A model generated the notes under the pieces. It was not told the origin of the DNA. It searched no databases and saw only the letters and a program-made list of their open reading frames with translations. DNA of 24,622 nucleotides from Phascolarctobacterium sp. (lineage in GTDB: Bacteria; Bacillota; Negativicutes; Acidaminococcales; Acidaminococcaceae). The stretch is taken from NCBI GenBank assembly GCA_024405645.1, contig JAKSOJ010000002.1:1-24622 (forward strand). The letters run 5' to 3'. Of the stretch, positions 8,066 through 17,049 are shown in pieces; within the stretch, counting starts at the first letter, position 1, and every line of letters begins with the position of its first letter. A program made the position numbers and the translations under genes.

Positions 8066-9286
8066 ATGAAAAAAGAAGACGTAAAAAAAGTTGTCCTGGC
8101 TTACTCTGGTGGCCTTGATACTTCTATTATCATTCCTTGGTTAAAAGAAAACTACAATAACTGCGAAGTAATTTGCTGCACTGCTGACCTTGGTCAAGGT
8201 GATGAACTTGGCCCTGTTCATGACAAAGCATTGAAATCCGGCGCTTCCAAATGCTATGTATTGGATTTGAAAGAAGAATTCATCGCTGACTATGTATTCC
8301 CGACCATGCAAGCTGGCGCTATCTATGAAAGAAAATATCTCCTTGGTACTTCTTTTGCTCGTCCGCTCATCGCTAAAAAATTGGTTGAAATCGCTGAAAA
8401 AGAAGGCGCTGATGCAGTAGCACATGGTGCAACTGGTAAAGGTAATGACCAAGTTCGTTTCGAACTTTCTGTAAAAGCTCTTAACCCTGATCTTGCAATC
8501 ATTGCTCCTTGGCGTGAATGGACCATCCGTTCTCGTGACGAAGCTATCGACTATGCAGCAGCTCACAACGTACCTGTTCCTGTAACCCATGACCATGACT
8601 ATTCTATGGACCGCAACATGTGGCATTTGTCCCATGAAGGTTCCGACTTGGAAGATCCCTGGAATGCACCTAAAGATGAACTGTTCATCGTTACCAATCT
8701 TCCTGAAAAAGCTCCCGATAAGAAAGAATATGTTGAACTCGAATTCGTTAAAGGTATCCCTGTAGCAGTTAACGGCGAAAAACTTTCCCCGGCTGCTCTT
8801 GTTGAAAAACTTAACGAAATTGGTATCCGCAATGGCGTTGGTATCACCGATATGGTTGAAGACCGTCTTGTTGGTATGAAATCTCGTGGCGTATATGAAA
8901 ACCCGGGCGGTGCAATCATTTACTATGCACACAATGAACTCGAAAACCTCTGCTTGGATCGTGCAACTCAAAGCTTCAAACAAGTTGCTTCCATTCGTTT
9001 CTCCGAATTGGTATACGATGGCATGTGGTTCAGCCCGTTGCGTGAAGCTCTGACTGCTTTCGTTAACGAAACCCAACAAACCGTTACCGGTATTGTTCGC
9101 CTGAAACTCTACAAAGGCAACATCGTAAGTGCTGGTGCTAAATCTCCGTACTCCCTGTACAGCCAAGAATATGTAACCTTCGGCGAAGACGAAGTTTACA
9201 ACCAAGCAGATGCAACTGGTTTCATCAACCTGTTCGGCCTGCCTTTGACTGTTCGTGCTCTGATGAAAAAAGGTAATTTGAAATAA
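8066..9286 (+). CDS. argG: Argininosuccinate synthase
   Basis: ArgG joins citrulline and aspartate with ATP to give argininosuccinate, AMP and pyrophosphate. The 406-aa protein has the N-type ATP pyrophosphatase loop YSGGLDTS (13-20), an [14 protein letters not shown] segment for citrulline/aspartate binding, and the usual C-terminal multimerisation tail. I chose ATG 8066 because GGGAGGA lies 7 bases upstream. The in-frame start at 8036 falls in the leader and overlaps a candidate operator. Codon choice is richer in C-ending codons (AAC, TTC) than in the flanking genes, which suggests high expression. Its stop overlaps the argH start (TAATG). Confidence 0.98.
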   Translation: MKKEDVKKVVLAYSGGLDTSIIIPWLKENYNNCEVICCTADLGQGDELGPVHDKALKSGASKCYVLDLKEEFIADYVFPTMQAGAIYERKYLLGTSFARPLIAKKLVEIAEKEGADAVAHGATGKGNDQVRFELSVKALNPDLAIIAPWREWTIRSRDEAIDYAAAHNVPVPVTHDHDYSMDRNMWHLSHEGSDLEDPWNAPKDELFIVTNLPEKAPDKKEYVELEFVKGIPVAVNGEKLSPAALVEKLNEIGIRNGVGITDMVEDRLVGMKSRGVYENPGGAIIYYAHNELENLCLDRATQSFKQVASIRFSELVYDGMWFSPLREALTAFVNETQQTVTGIVRLKLYKGNIVSAGAKSPYSLYSQEYVTFGEDEVYNQADATGFINLFGLPLTVRALMKKGNLK

Positions 9287-10698
9287 TGGCTAAACTTTGG
9301 GGTGGCCGTTTTAGTAAGAATACTAATGAATTAGTGGACGCATTTAATGCGTCCATTGATTTTGATAAGCGTTTGTATCGCGAGGACATTCGTGGCAGCA
9401 TTGCACATGCAAAAATGCTTGCTAAACAAGGCATCATTCCTGCTGAAGATGGGGAGACAATTAAAGCAGGTTTAGAGACCATTCTTGCCGATATTGAAGC
9501 TGGTAAATTCGATTTTTCTGTAGCACTTGAAGACATTCATATGAATGTAGAAGCACGCCTTACTGAGCGTATTGGTGCTCCTGGTGCTCGTTTACATACT
9601 TGCCGTAGCCGTAATGACCAAGTTGCTCTTGATATGCATATGTATATGAAGCGCGAGGTTTCTGAGATTGCTGAACTTTTAATCGCTTTCGAAAAGGCAG
9701 TGTTAGAAGTTGCTAAAAAGCATTCTAAAACTTTAATGCCTGGTTATACTCATCTGCAAAGAGCGCAACCGATTACCTTTGCACATCATATGTTGGCATA
9801 TTTCAACATGCTCCAACGTGATTTCCGTCGTCTTTTAGGCGTATGGGAAGGCGCTGATATGATGCCCTTGGGTGCTGGTGCTATTGCTGGTACTACTTTC
9901 CCAATTGACCGTTTCTTCGTAGCTGAACAATTAAACTTCTCTAAGGTTTACAACAACTCTATGGATGCTGTTAGCGACAGAGACTATGTAATCGAATTCC
10001 TTTCCTTTGCTAGTACTTTGATGATGCACATGAGCCGTATTTCTGAAGAGATTTGTCTTTGGTCCTCTACCGAATTTGGCTTCGTTGAATTGGACGATGG
10101 TTTTGCAACTGGTTCTTCCATGATGCCTCAAAAGAAGAACCCGGATATTTCCGAGCTCGTTCGTGGTAAAACTGGTCGTGTTTATGGTCATCTCATGGCT
10201 ATGCTCACTACCTGCAAAGGTTTGCCTCTGACCTACAATAAGGATTTACAAGAAGATAAAGAAGGCTTCTTTGATGCTATTGATACCGTTAAATTCACTC
10301 TGGCAGTTTATCGTGACATGATTCTCACCATGACTGTTAATGTGGACAAGATGGCAGAAGCAATTTCTAAAGACTTCTCTAACGCAACTGATCTAGCTGA
10401 TTACTTAGTTCGTAAAGGCTTGCCCTTCCGCAATGCTCACGAAGTATGTGGCAAATGTGTTGCTTATGCAATTCTGAACAATAAATTCTTAGGTGAAATT
10501 TCTGTTGCTGAATATCAACAATTCTCCGAACTTATTGGTGAAGATTTGTACGAAGCCTTGAAGCCCTATAATTGTGTTGAAGCTCGTAAATCTTACGGTG
10601 GTCCTGCGTTCTCCGAAAACGATAAGCAATTCGTTATCGGTGACGAAGTGCTCGCTAAACAAGAAGCAAAATTGGCAGAATTAAAAGCTAATATCTAA
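9286..10698 (+). CDS. argH: Argininosuccinate lyase
   Basis: ArgH splits argininosuccinate into arginine and fumarate, the last pathway step. The 470-aa protein belongs to the fumarase/aspartase superfamily. It has the signature loop [12 protein letters not shown] (from residue 276) with the catalytic serine, plus HTCRSRNDQ and the [14 protein letters not shown] histidine region. The ATG at 9286 overlaps the argG stop by one base, so translation is probably coupled. Length and motifs are complete. A strong hairpin terminator follows. Confidence 0.98.
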   Translation: MAKLWGGRFSKNTNELVDAFNASIDFDKRLYREDIRGSIAHAKMLAKQGIIPAEDGETIKAGLETILADIEAGKFDFSVALEDIHMNVEARLTERIGAPGARLHTCRSRNDQVALDMHMYMKREVSEIAELLIAFEKAVLEVAKKHSKTLMPGYTHLQRAQPITFAHHMLAYFNMLQRDFRRLLGVWEGADMMPLGAGAIAGTTFPIDRFFVAEQLNFSKVYNNSMDAVSDRDYVIEFLSFASTLMMHMSRISEEICLWSSTEFGFVELDDGFATGSSMMPQKKNPDISELVRGKTGRVYGHLMAMLTTCKGLPLTYNKDLQEDKEGFFDAIDTVKFTLAVYRDMILTMTVNVDKMAEAISKDFSNATDLADYLVRKGLPFRNAHEVCGKCVAYAILNNKFLGEISVAEYQQFSELIGEDLYEALKPYNCVEARKSYGGPAFSENDKQFVIGDEVLAKQEAKLAELKANI

Positions 10699-10727
10699 AA
10701 TTTCATATAGCTTGCAATCTGTTTTTT

Positions 10728-10776
10728 AGGGTCCTTAGAAGTGCTCAATAGTACTCGATGGGACCCTTTTATTTTT
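10728..10776 (+). terminator. Intrinsic terminator after argGH
   Basis: AGGGTCC (10728-10734) pairs with GGACCCT (10761-10767). An inner GTGCT/AGTAC stem lies between them, and a T-rich tract follows to 10776. Confidence 0.85.
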
Positions 10777-10815
10777 ATCTAAATTTAGAATAAACGCATT
10801 TGCACAATACCGCGT

Positions 10816-10844
10816 TTGCATAGAATTGACCTAGGGTGTATAAT
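10816..10844 (+). promoter_or_regulatory. Sigma-A promoter of the ThrE operon
   Basis: TTGCAT (10816-10821), 17-bp spacer, TATAAT (10839-10844), about 38 bases before the first gene's ATG. Confidence 0.75.
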
Positions 10845-10882
10845 GTGGCAAATAATACTGTGCTAAAAAGGGATAGTTTGAA

Positions 10883-11671
10883 ATGTTAGGGAAGACTGAA
10901 TTAACCAGGGAACAAACATGGAATTTGGCTCTGGCTATTGGAAAAGTACTTTTGAAAAATGGTGCCGAAACGTCAAGAGTAGAGGATACTATTACTCGTT
11001 TTTGTCATAGCAATAATTGCTTTGATGTTAACGTATTTGTTACTCCAACTATGATTATTATTGGCGATGAAACAGCTGTGAATCCTTCATTGGTCTGTAG
11101 GATTCGTTGGCGGTCTAATAATTTGTCTAATATAAGCTTAGTCAACGATTTTACATATAATTTAGATAGCTGGAATAAGAACTATGAGGAAACGTTAGAT
11201 TATCTTAATGACTTATTGCTTAATCCGCCTTCCTATGGTCTTGCTTTAGGATGTTTTGGCTCTGCGCTGAGTAGTGGTTGTTTTGCGTATCTTTTGGGTG
11301 GAAGCTTCAATGATCTTGGTGCAGCATTTATAACAGGTGGTGTCACCATGTTGTTGTTAAAACTCCTAAGCGGTTATCGCATGAGCGTGTTTTGGGAAAA
11401 TGCTGTGGCAGGTCTTTCTGTAGGTCTTATTGCTCTTTCTTGTTGTGCAGTTAATGCTGATTGTACCCGTACAAATATCATTGTAGGTGCAATTATGCCT
11501 TTCTTACCAGGGCTCGCGTTTACTAATGGCCTAAGGGACTATATGGCAGGGGATTTAATCAGTGGCAACTGTCGAACCGCAGAAGCATTACTTTTTGCAA
11601 TATCGTTAGCTATTGGACTTGCTGCCAGTCTTCTTGCTTGGCATAATTGGGGGTGGGCATTATGGAGATAG
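10883..11671 (+). CDS. Threonine/serine exporter, N-terminal half (ThrE/YjjP type)
   Basis: This 262-aa protein matches the DUF1212 half of ThrE. It has a cytosolic N-terminal domain (about 1-115) with the family segments NGAETSRVEDTI and VFVTPTMIII. About five hydrophobic membrane segments follow (about 120-258), including a Gly-rich GCFGSALSSGCFAYLLGG. In Corynebacterium the fused ThrE exports threonine and serine. In many Firmicutes, as here, the halves are separate genes. Start is ATG 10883 with AAGGGA upstream. The end overlaps the next gene by 10 bases, typical of a coupled two-subunit transporter. Substrate is inferred from the family only. Confidence 0.88.
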   Translation: MLGKTELTREQTWNLALAIGKVLLKNGAETSRVEDTITRFCHSNNCFDVNVFVTPTMIIIGDETAVNPSLVCRIRWRSNNLSNISLVNDFTYNLDSWNKNYEETLDYLNDLLLNPPSYGLALGCFGSALSSGCFAYLLGGSFNDLGAAFITGGVTMLLLKLLSGYRMSVFWENAVAGLSVGLIALSCCAVNADCTRTNIIVGAIMPFLPGLAFTNGLRDYMAGDLISGNCRTAEALLFAISLAIGLAASLLAWHNWGWALWR

Positions 11672-12141
11672 ATTATCTTAGTGCTTTCTTTTTTGCCTTT
11701 CTTGCTACCTGTGGCTTTGGTTTTATTTTGCAGGTTCCCTTAAAATCCTTGCAAACAAGCGGTATTATTGGTGCTGTAGGCTGGGTAGTTTTTATTCATA
11801 TTGCAAGAACATTAGGGCATAGTACTGCTTATGCTAATTTTACAGCTACTATTATCATTGCTTTAATGAGTGAATTCGCAGCGCGTGTTAGCAAGCAGCC
11901 AGTTAATATCTATGTTATTCCTGGTATTATTCCCTTGGTTCCTGGTCTTGGGATGTATCAAGGCATGACACAAATTATTAGCGGGCATTATGAGTATGGT
12001 ATGAATATTCTAATGCATGCAGGAAGTGACGCTGGTGCTATTGCCATGGGAATGATGCTTGTAACTAGTATTTTCCGCATGTTTAAGATTACTAATGAGC
12101 AAGGCAAAGTTCTGAGAGAAAAAATGAAAAAGAGACAATAA
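11662..12141 (+). CDS. Threonine/serine exporter, C-terminal half (YjjB/DUF3815 type)
   Basis: This 159-aa membrane protein has about four to five hydrophobic segments and the family's YVIPGIIPLVPGLGMYQGM motif, then a basic tail. It is the partner half of ThrE and should form the transporter with the product of the preceding gene. I chose ATG 11662, which lies inside the upstream gene's last codons and has a GGGGGTGGG ribosome site. The TTG at 11647 is in frame but lies before that site. An in-frame 10-base overlap implies translational coupling. Confidence 0.87.
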   Translation: MEIDYLSAFFFAFLATCGFGFILQVPLKSLQTSGIIGAVGWVVFIHIARTLGHSTAYANFTATIIIALMSEFAARVSKQPVNIYVIPGIIPLVPGLGMYQGMTQIISGHYEYGMNILMHAGSDAGAIAMGMMLVTSIFRMFKITNEQGKVLREKMKKRQ

Positions 12142-12170
12142 TTTAGTTATAATATTTGGAGGAAAATATA

Positions 12171-12671
12171 ATGCAAGAAATCGATGTTTTAGATTATAGT
12201 GAACAAATTTTAAAAGCATTGCCGAAAGGAGTTTTTCTGAATACTAAGGCAGGAGACAAAAAGAATTCCATGACTATTGGCTGGGGCGCCCTTGGCCGTC
12301 AATGGAACAAAACATGCTTTACTATTATGGTACGTCTTTCTCGTTATACCAAAGGCCTTACTGATGAAAATCCTGCATTCACCTTAAGTGTGCCATTAAA
12401 AGGCGATTTTAAAGAAGCTGTTGCTATATGCGGAACTAAATCTGGCCGTGATATGGATAAGCTTGCTGCTTGCAAATTTGACATTGCTGATGCAGAAACT
12501 GTGGATGGATTTATCATTAAAGGCTGTGGCTTACATATTGAATGTGAAATTGCTGACGTTCGTGTAATGGATGCAACAACTAGAAGTCAAGAAGTAAAAG
12601 ATGCTTGGTATAAAGACGAAGATTGGCATGTTTATTATACTGCTCTCGTTAAGAAAGCATATATTGAATAA
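12171..12671 (+). CDS. Flavin-reductase-like FMN-binding split-barrel protein
   Basis: This 166-aa protein resembles the flavin reductase / flavoredoxin family. It has an N-terminal strand-turn (LPKGVFLNTK), an MTIGWGALGRQWNKTCFTIMV barrel segment, SRYTKGLTDENPAFTLSV, and a GTKSGRDMDKLAAC segment typical of Clostridia and Negativicutes members. These bind FMN and move electrons from NAD(P)H or ferredoxin-type donors; the partner is unknown. Start is ATG 12171 with GGAGG upstream. It begins 29 bases after the exporter gene and probably shares its transcript, though no functional link is evident. A strong terminator follows. Confidence 0.8.
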   Translation: MQEIDVLDYSEQILKALPKGVFLNTKAGDKKNSMTIGWGALGRQWNKTCFTIMVRLSRYTKGLTDENPAFTLSVPLKGDFKEAVAICGTKSGRDMDKLAACKFDIADAETVDGFIIKGCGLHIECEIADVRVMDATTRSQEVKDAWYKDEDWHVYYTALVKKAYIE

Positions 12672-12681
12672 AACGTCTTAC

Positions 12682-12720
12682 AAAAAAGACATTCTGTGAT
12701 TTACGCAGGATGTCTTTTTT
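12682..12720 (+). terminator. Intrinsic terminator after the flavin-reductase gene
   Basis: A 15-bp stem (12682-12696 with 12706-12720, one G-U pair) encloses a 9-base loop. It runs from an A-tract to a T-tract, so it could also act on the other strand. Confidence 0.88.
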
Positions 12721-12767
12721 ATTGCTTTATGTGAATATTTGCTCAGAGAGGCAGAATAAAAATTTTG

Positions 12768-12776
12768 TGCTATAAT
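12768..12776 (+). promoter_or_regulatory. Extended -10 promoter of the TauE/SafE gene
   Basis: TGCTATAAT (TG-N-TATAAT) lies about 60 bases before the gene. No convincing -35 is present at 16-18 bp. Confidence 0.5.
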
Positions 12777-12836
12777 ATAAATAAGTTCTGAAAATTTAGA
12801 CAGAAATTTAGATGCGGAAAGAAATGGGAAATATCC

Positions 12837-13583
12837 ATGTTATTTGATTTATCGCTTGTCCAGTTGATAACAATTTGTGCAAGCTCTTTTATTATTGGTA
12901 TGTCCAAAACTGGTATTCAGGGAATAACTGCAATATCCGTGCCATGTATGGCTATTGCCTTTGGAGCAAAAGAGTCTACAGGAGTAGTTCTCCCACTGCT
13001 TTGCATGGCAGATGTTATTAGCGTGGCGTATTTTAGAAAATCGGCTGATTTGGGTGTTGTTGTGCGTATGCTTCCTGCAGCTATTGCAGGCTTCTTTTTA
13101 GCGATTTATATTGACACCTTTATTCCTGTAACAGGCTTTAAAACACTTTTAGGTGCAACCTTGCTGCTTGTTTTTGGCATTATGCTGTGGAGCGAATATT
13201 GTGGTAAAGAAAATAAATATTCTGGTACATGGTGGTATACTGTGTTTTTCGGAGTATTAGGTGGCTTTGTTACCATGGTTGCCAATGCTGCTGGTGCTGT
13301 TATGGCGATTTATCTTCTTTCGATGAAGAAAGGGAAGATGGAGTTTATCGGCACAAATGCCTGGTTTTTTATGCTTGTAAATCTGATTAAGCTTCCTTTG
13401 CAAATTTTCTTCTGGCACAATATTACTTGGGATATTATTAAACTTGATTTATGTATGCTCCCGTGCATTTTTGCAGGAGCAGCTTTAGGGTTATTGCTTG
13501 TGAAAAAGTTTAGCGATAAGTCCTTCAAAATGTATATTCAGGTTGTTACAGCTATCTCCGCTTTGATGATGTGTTTGAGCTAG
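12837..13583 (+). CDS. TauE/SafE-family membrane transporter (TSUP)
   Basis: This 248-aa integral membrane protein has about seven to eight hydrophobic segments. Near the N-terminus is the family segment IIGMSKTGIQGITAISVPCMA, repeated in weaker form in the second half (GGFVTMVANAAGAVMAIYLL), which is the internal duplication typical of TauE/SafE proteins. Members export or import sulfite, sulfoacetate, taurine-derived or other small anions. The substrate cannot be assigned here. Start is ATG 12837 with a weak GGGAA site. It has its own promoter and stands between two other units, so context gives no clue to the substrate. Confidence 0.85.
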   Translation: MLFDLSLVQLITICASSFIIGMSKTGIQGITAISVPCMAIAFGAKESTGVVLPLLCMADVISVAYFRKSADLGVVVRMLPAAIAGFFLAIYIDTFIPVTGFKTLLGATLLLVFGIMLWSEYCGKENKYSGTWWYTVFFGVLGGFVTMVANAAGAVMAIYLLSMKKGKMEFIGTNAWFFMLVNLIKLPLQIFFWHNITWDIIKLDLCMLPCIFAGAALGLLLVKKFSDKSFKMYIQVVTAISALMMCLS

Positions 13584-13651
13584 CTTTTATAATTGAAATG
13601 AGAAATTGAAAGACTGTATTTTCAATGAAATGCAGAAATGGAGTTGTTTAC

Positions 13652-14584
13652 ATGGTATGTTCTACGGATATGCTTGACTTCCTACGCGAGGAAGGAGTTT
13701 CGGAAAAGATAGTAAGCGAAATTGAATATTTCCGTCGTCATTATGCAGTAAGTGATTCGGAAAAAAGCCGCATTTGTGAACCCCAATTCCAATACTATGG
13801 GAAGGATATTTGGGAACAAGCGGCGGCAGCAATCCTTGCAGGAGAGAACATTCTGTTGGATGGACCCAAGGCTACTGGCAAAAATGTTTTAGCACAGGGT
13901 CTGTCTGCGGCATTTGGACGTCCATCTTGGGATGTATCCTTCTATATCAACATCGACGCAGAAACGCTAATCGGTGCTGATACCTTTGAGGATGGAGCGG
14001 TTAAATTACGCAAGGGCCCCATTTTCCGCGTTGCAGAAGAGGGTGGCTTCGGTATTCTGGACGAAATCAATATGGCGAAGAATGAGTCATTGGCTGTATT
14101 GCATGAGATTCTGGATTTTCGTCGCCAAATTGATGTTCCTGGCTATGGTCGTATTGCGCTACATGAAGCTACTCGCTTTATCGGTACTATGAATTATGGT
14201 TATGCAGGAACCCGTGAGGTCAATGAGGCGTTAGCATCTCGTTTTATGGTTGTTCGCATGCCGGTCATTAGTATTAGTAATCTGGAGAAATTGATTAAGA
14301 CGCAATTTCCGAATGTTAAACCTGAGTATATCAAGCAGTTTGCGTTGTTGTTTGACGAGATTAGGCAAAAAAGTGAGAGTGGTGAGATTTCCACCAAAGC
14401 TTTGGATTTGCGTGGACTTTTGGCGTCCATTCGCTTAATGGAACGTGGACTTAAGGTTGGCAAGGCGTTGGAGCTTGGTATGGTTAACAAGTGCTTTGAT
14501 AGTTACGAACGTCAGTTAGTATTGGATCTTATGGCTGTGAGAATTCCTGGTAATCTGAGCGCTGAGGATATTTGCCATGGATGA
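13652..14584 (+). CDS. MoxR-type AAA+ ATPase
   Basis: This 310-aa AAA+ protein (AAA_5/MoxR group) has a Walker A at GPKATGKN (71-78), Walker B GILDEIN (134-140, Asp137 and Glu138), a sensor-1 TMNYG and an NEALASRF arginine-finger region. The C-terminal lid has the ALDLRGLLASIRLM stretch. The last Walker A residue is Asn where Thr or Ser is usual. MoxR ATPases work with VWA partners to remodel or insert cofactors into client complexes. The next gene, overlapping by 8 bases, is such a partner. I chose ATG 13652 because TGGAG lies 8 bases upstream. The in-frame ATG 13625 has no ribosome site. The client is unknown. Confidence 0.88.
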   Translation: MVCSTDMLDFLREEGVSEKIVSEIEYFRRHYAVSDSEKSRICEPQFQYYGKDIWEQAAAAILAGENILLDGPKATGKNVLAQGLSAAFGRPSWDVSFYINIDAETLIGADTFEDGAVKLRKGPIFRVAEEGGFGILDEINMAKNESLAVLHEILDFRRQIDVPGYGRIALHEATRFIGTMNYGYAGTREVNEALASRFMVVRMPVISISNLEKLIKTQFPNVKPEYIKQFALLFDEIRQKSESGEISTKALDLRGLLASIRLMERGLKVGKALELGMVNKCFDSYERQLVLDLMAVRIPGNLSAEDICHG

Positions 14585-16376
14585 TATTGACAGCTTTGAG
14601 AAGCGACGTGCACGCAACCTAGTGTGGAGTACTGCTGGTACACAGGATTTTGAGCCGCCTTTATTGGTGTATGATGGTGAATGCAAAGCAGATCTCTATT
14701 GGAACAGCGTAATCGGTGCAATTTATAGGCACTTTGATTGGACTGCACTACAAGCTTTTTATTGTAGTTTTGAAGAAGATCGTTGGCGTGGGGTAAAGGA
14801 AAATCTTTTTTGGTTGGCACTGGAACAAGCGGCTTATGCTATCGAGGTTAAAGACCGTCCTGCTTATGCATTGCTGCGCAAAGAATATGTACAAAAAGCC
14901 TTAGCAGATATGAATCTTGAAAAGGCTGCTCTAAATCATGATGATTCTATGAGCTATCGTCTGCTTCTAGGCCATGTGCAACGTATCAATGCTGAATTGG
15001 GTGGTGCGTCAAATAAGTTTGGGAATAAGCCTGGGCAGCATTTAGGCGAGCGTGAATTAGGCTTACTGGATGCAGTTGAGCATTCGACTAATCTTGACAC
15101 AGCCCAGATTATTCAAACGCTGCAAACTGCTTTCGACAAGTATCTTGAGAATAGAACCATTCTAGGTTTTTCCTTGAAACATCTTGGCCTTTGGGGACCA
15201 GTGTGGGAAACTGTGACCGAAGATATTCAACATTTTAGGTTACCATTCTTAAAGCGTCGACGCGCTGCGATTCGTGCTATGGCCTTTGGGGTGGCAGAAC
15301 ATAGCTTTGAGCATACTGGAAATGGGCATGAAAATAATGGGCTGTTTCCTCAAAATAGTAGGGAGCAGGAAAACTTTTGGAAATATATAAATAACTATTT
15401 CGGTAAACCGCTGTATCAGGAGCAGGATATCCGCCAACTAGAACGCAGACTTTGCACTGGAAATGATACGGCTTGTCGACTGTACTATACTCGTGGAGAT
15501 TATGCAGAGAAGCTAGAGACGGGACCATTTGTAGCAACACACAACCGCAGTGCAGAAAAAGCACTTCCTGTCAATCGAGCTGCTTATGAGGCACATAGCG
15601 TACAGTATAATCATATCATCAACAACATGGTCTCTCGTTTTCGCAATTCGTTGCTGGTACATTTAGAGCAGCAAGAGGTGCGTTCGCGAAGTGGACAATT
15701 AAACGTGAATAGAATATGGCGTGGTCTGTTACTCGAAGAAAAGCATTTGTTTAATAGAGTTCTTCCAGGGGATCCAGGCAATATCACCGTAGATTTGCTA
15801 TTGGATGGGTCTAGTTCCCAGTCTTCTCGTCAGCAGACAATTGCAGCTCAGGCCTATATATTGGCTGAAAGCCTTACTCGTTGTCGGATACCCGTAAGAA
15901 TAACTTCGTTTTGTTCCATGAGCGGGCATACTATCATGACAATTTATCGTGATTACGATGAGCCAGAAAACAACGAGCGCGTATTTCGTTATTTTACAGC
16001 TGGTGGCAATAGAGATGGCTTGGGCGTGAAAATGCTAACCGATATGATGCGTACTAACCCGGCTGAACATCGGCTGATGATTACTCTGTCGGATTGTGAG
16101 CCATATGATATGATTGCAATTATGGATGCTCCTAACCATCAGGTTCCCTATGAGGGTGAGGATGCCATCAATGCAACTGCATCGGAGGTGCGTCGTGCCA
16201 TTGCAGAAGGTATTAGTGTAATGTGTATCTTTACTGGTGAGGAACGTGCTCTACCTGCTGCTCGACGTATTTATGACCGACATTTTGTACGCATTCGCAA
16301 TTTAGGTTTTATGGCGGAGGCAGTAAGCAATTTGCTGCAAAGTGTTATCCGCAGTTATGATCCAGGTAATGCCTAG
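14577..16376 (+). CDS. VWA-domain protein, CobT/NorD-like partner of the MoxR ATPase
   Basis: This 599-aa soluble protein has a long N-terminal region (about 1-380) without a recognised domain. A von Willebrand factor A domain (about 405-595) follows. It has a complete MIDAS: DGSSS at 410-414 (Asp410, Ser412, Ser414), a Thr in YFTAGGNRDG, and Asp506 in TLSDCEPYD. It resembles proteins often labelled nitric-oxide-reductase activation protein NorD or CobT-like, but no nor or cob genes are near, so those functions should not be carried over. Its ATG lies inside the end of the ATPase gene (8-base overlap), so the two are almost certainly made together. It has no signal peptide. Confidence 0.85.
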   Translation: MDDIDSFEKRRARNLVWSTAGTQDFEPPLLVYDGECKADLYWNSVIGAIYRHFDWTALQAFYCSFEEDRWRGVKENLFWLALEQAAYAIEVKDRPAYALLRKEYVQKALADMNLEKAALNHDDSMSYRLLLGHVQRINAELGGASNKFGNKPGQHLGERELGLLDAVEHSTNLDTAQIIQTLQTAFDKYLENRTILGFSLKHLGLWGPVWETVTEDIQHFRLPFLKRRRAAIRAMAFGVAEHSFEHTGNGHENNGLFPQNSREQENFWKYINNYFGKPLYQEQDIRQLERRLCTGNDTACRLYYTRGDYAEKLETGPFVATHNRSAEKALPVNRAAYEAHSVQYNHIINNMVSRFRNSLLVHLEQQEVRSRSGQLNVNRIWRGLLLEEKHLFNRVLPGDPGNITVDLLLDGSSSQSSRQQTIAAQAYILAESLTRCRIPVRITSFCSMSGHTIMTIYRDYDEPENNERVFRYFTAGGNRDGLGVKMLTDMMRTNPAEHRLMITLSDCEPYDMIAIMDAPNHQVPYEGEDAINATASEVRRAIAEGISVMCIFTGEERALPAARRIYDRHFVRIRNLGFMAEAVSNLLQSVIRSYDPGNA

Positions 16377-16402
16377 CGTATAATGAATAATTTTCTTATA
16401 GG

Positions 16403-17041
16403 GTGGTTTTTATCATAAAACGTGTTAGTGATTACAATTTTAGAGAATTAAATAATCAATATATTTTTGTAGCAAGCACCGTGTTTAATGAATTATTGGT
16501 TGAGAGCTTTCCTATGGATATGGAGACCAATGGTTTTTTGGGATATGCCTTCATTGACCATGAGCAAGGTATGGGAGTCGAGGTTCTCTGCACGGGAAAT
16601 TTTAATGCAGAAAGTAAAGCATTAAGATTGGAAAAGGAAGACGTTCTGTCTAGGGTTACCATACCTATGGAAGCTATAGCAGAGATGGATATTCTTGTAG
16701 TTCCTAGTAATGCACCTGTGCTGGAAATTTTTAGTGCCAAGGTTAAGTTGGTCAATTTAGAGCATGCTTGTGCTGAAAATGTTCTTGCAACAAGGAAAGT
16801 TGTTAATATGGACTCTTGTCGCCGTAACTATTATCCTGATGATATATATGTTCAGCTTATTAAGGGTGATGAACAGATTGAACAATGCAGTGTTAGAGTT
16901 GAGGGAATTGAAAAGTTTAGCCTGTATGGTACCTTGTTAAATGAACCTACAAAGGAATTTGGCGTGCATCAAGGAGATAAGATTTCATTCTTCAACGTTA
17001 AAAATGCGCAGGGAATAATGTGCATAGCGGTTTTTGAGTAA
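16403..17041 (+). CDS. Uncharacterised 212-aa protein, third gene of the MoxR-VWA operon
   Basis: I do not recognise this protein. It is soluble, with no signal peptide or membrane segment, and looks rich in beta strands. It contains seven cysteines (for example LCTG, EHACAEN, DSCRRN, EQCSVRV, IMCIAV) in no known motif. It begins 26 bases after the VWA gene and ends at a strong terminator, so it is probably part of the same transcript. The start is unclear: no ATG or TTG occurs near the N-terminus, and the only standard choice is GTG 16403, which lies inside the apparent AGGGTGG ribosome site. ATC 16412 or ATA 16415 would be better spaced but are rare start codons. Upstream the frame is closed by TAA at 16388. 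Confidence 0.65.
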   Translation: MVFIIKRVSDYNFRELNNQYIFVASTVFNELLVESFPMDMETNGFLGYAFIDHEQGMGVEVLCTGNFNAESKALRLEKEDVLSRVTIPMEAIAEMDILVVPSNAPVLEIFSAKVKLVNLEHACAENVLATRKVVNMDSCRRNYYPDDIYVQLIKGDEQIEQCSVRVEGIEKFSLYGTLLNEPTKEFGVHQGDKISFFNVKNAQGIMCIAVFE

Positions 17042-17049
17042 AGAAAAAG

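Noticed and set aside
8141..9205. 354-codon open frame on the minus strand inside argG
   Set aside because: It is fully antisense to a gene with every catalytic motif, has no ribosome site, and its protein has no recognisable pattern. Strong codon bias in argG explains the long antisense frame.
13625..13651. Earlier ATG start for the MoxR-type ATPase
   Set aside because: No ribosome site precedes it and it overlaps the inverted repeat; ATG 13652 has TGGAG at the right distance.
14577..16376. Nitric-oxide-reductase activation (NorD) function for the VWA gene
   Set aside because: The resemblance is only at the level of the MoxR-VWA pairing and the VWA fold; no nor genes are in the window.
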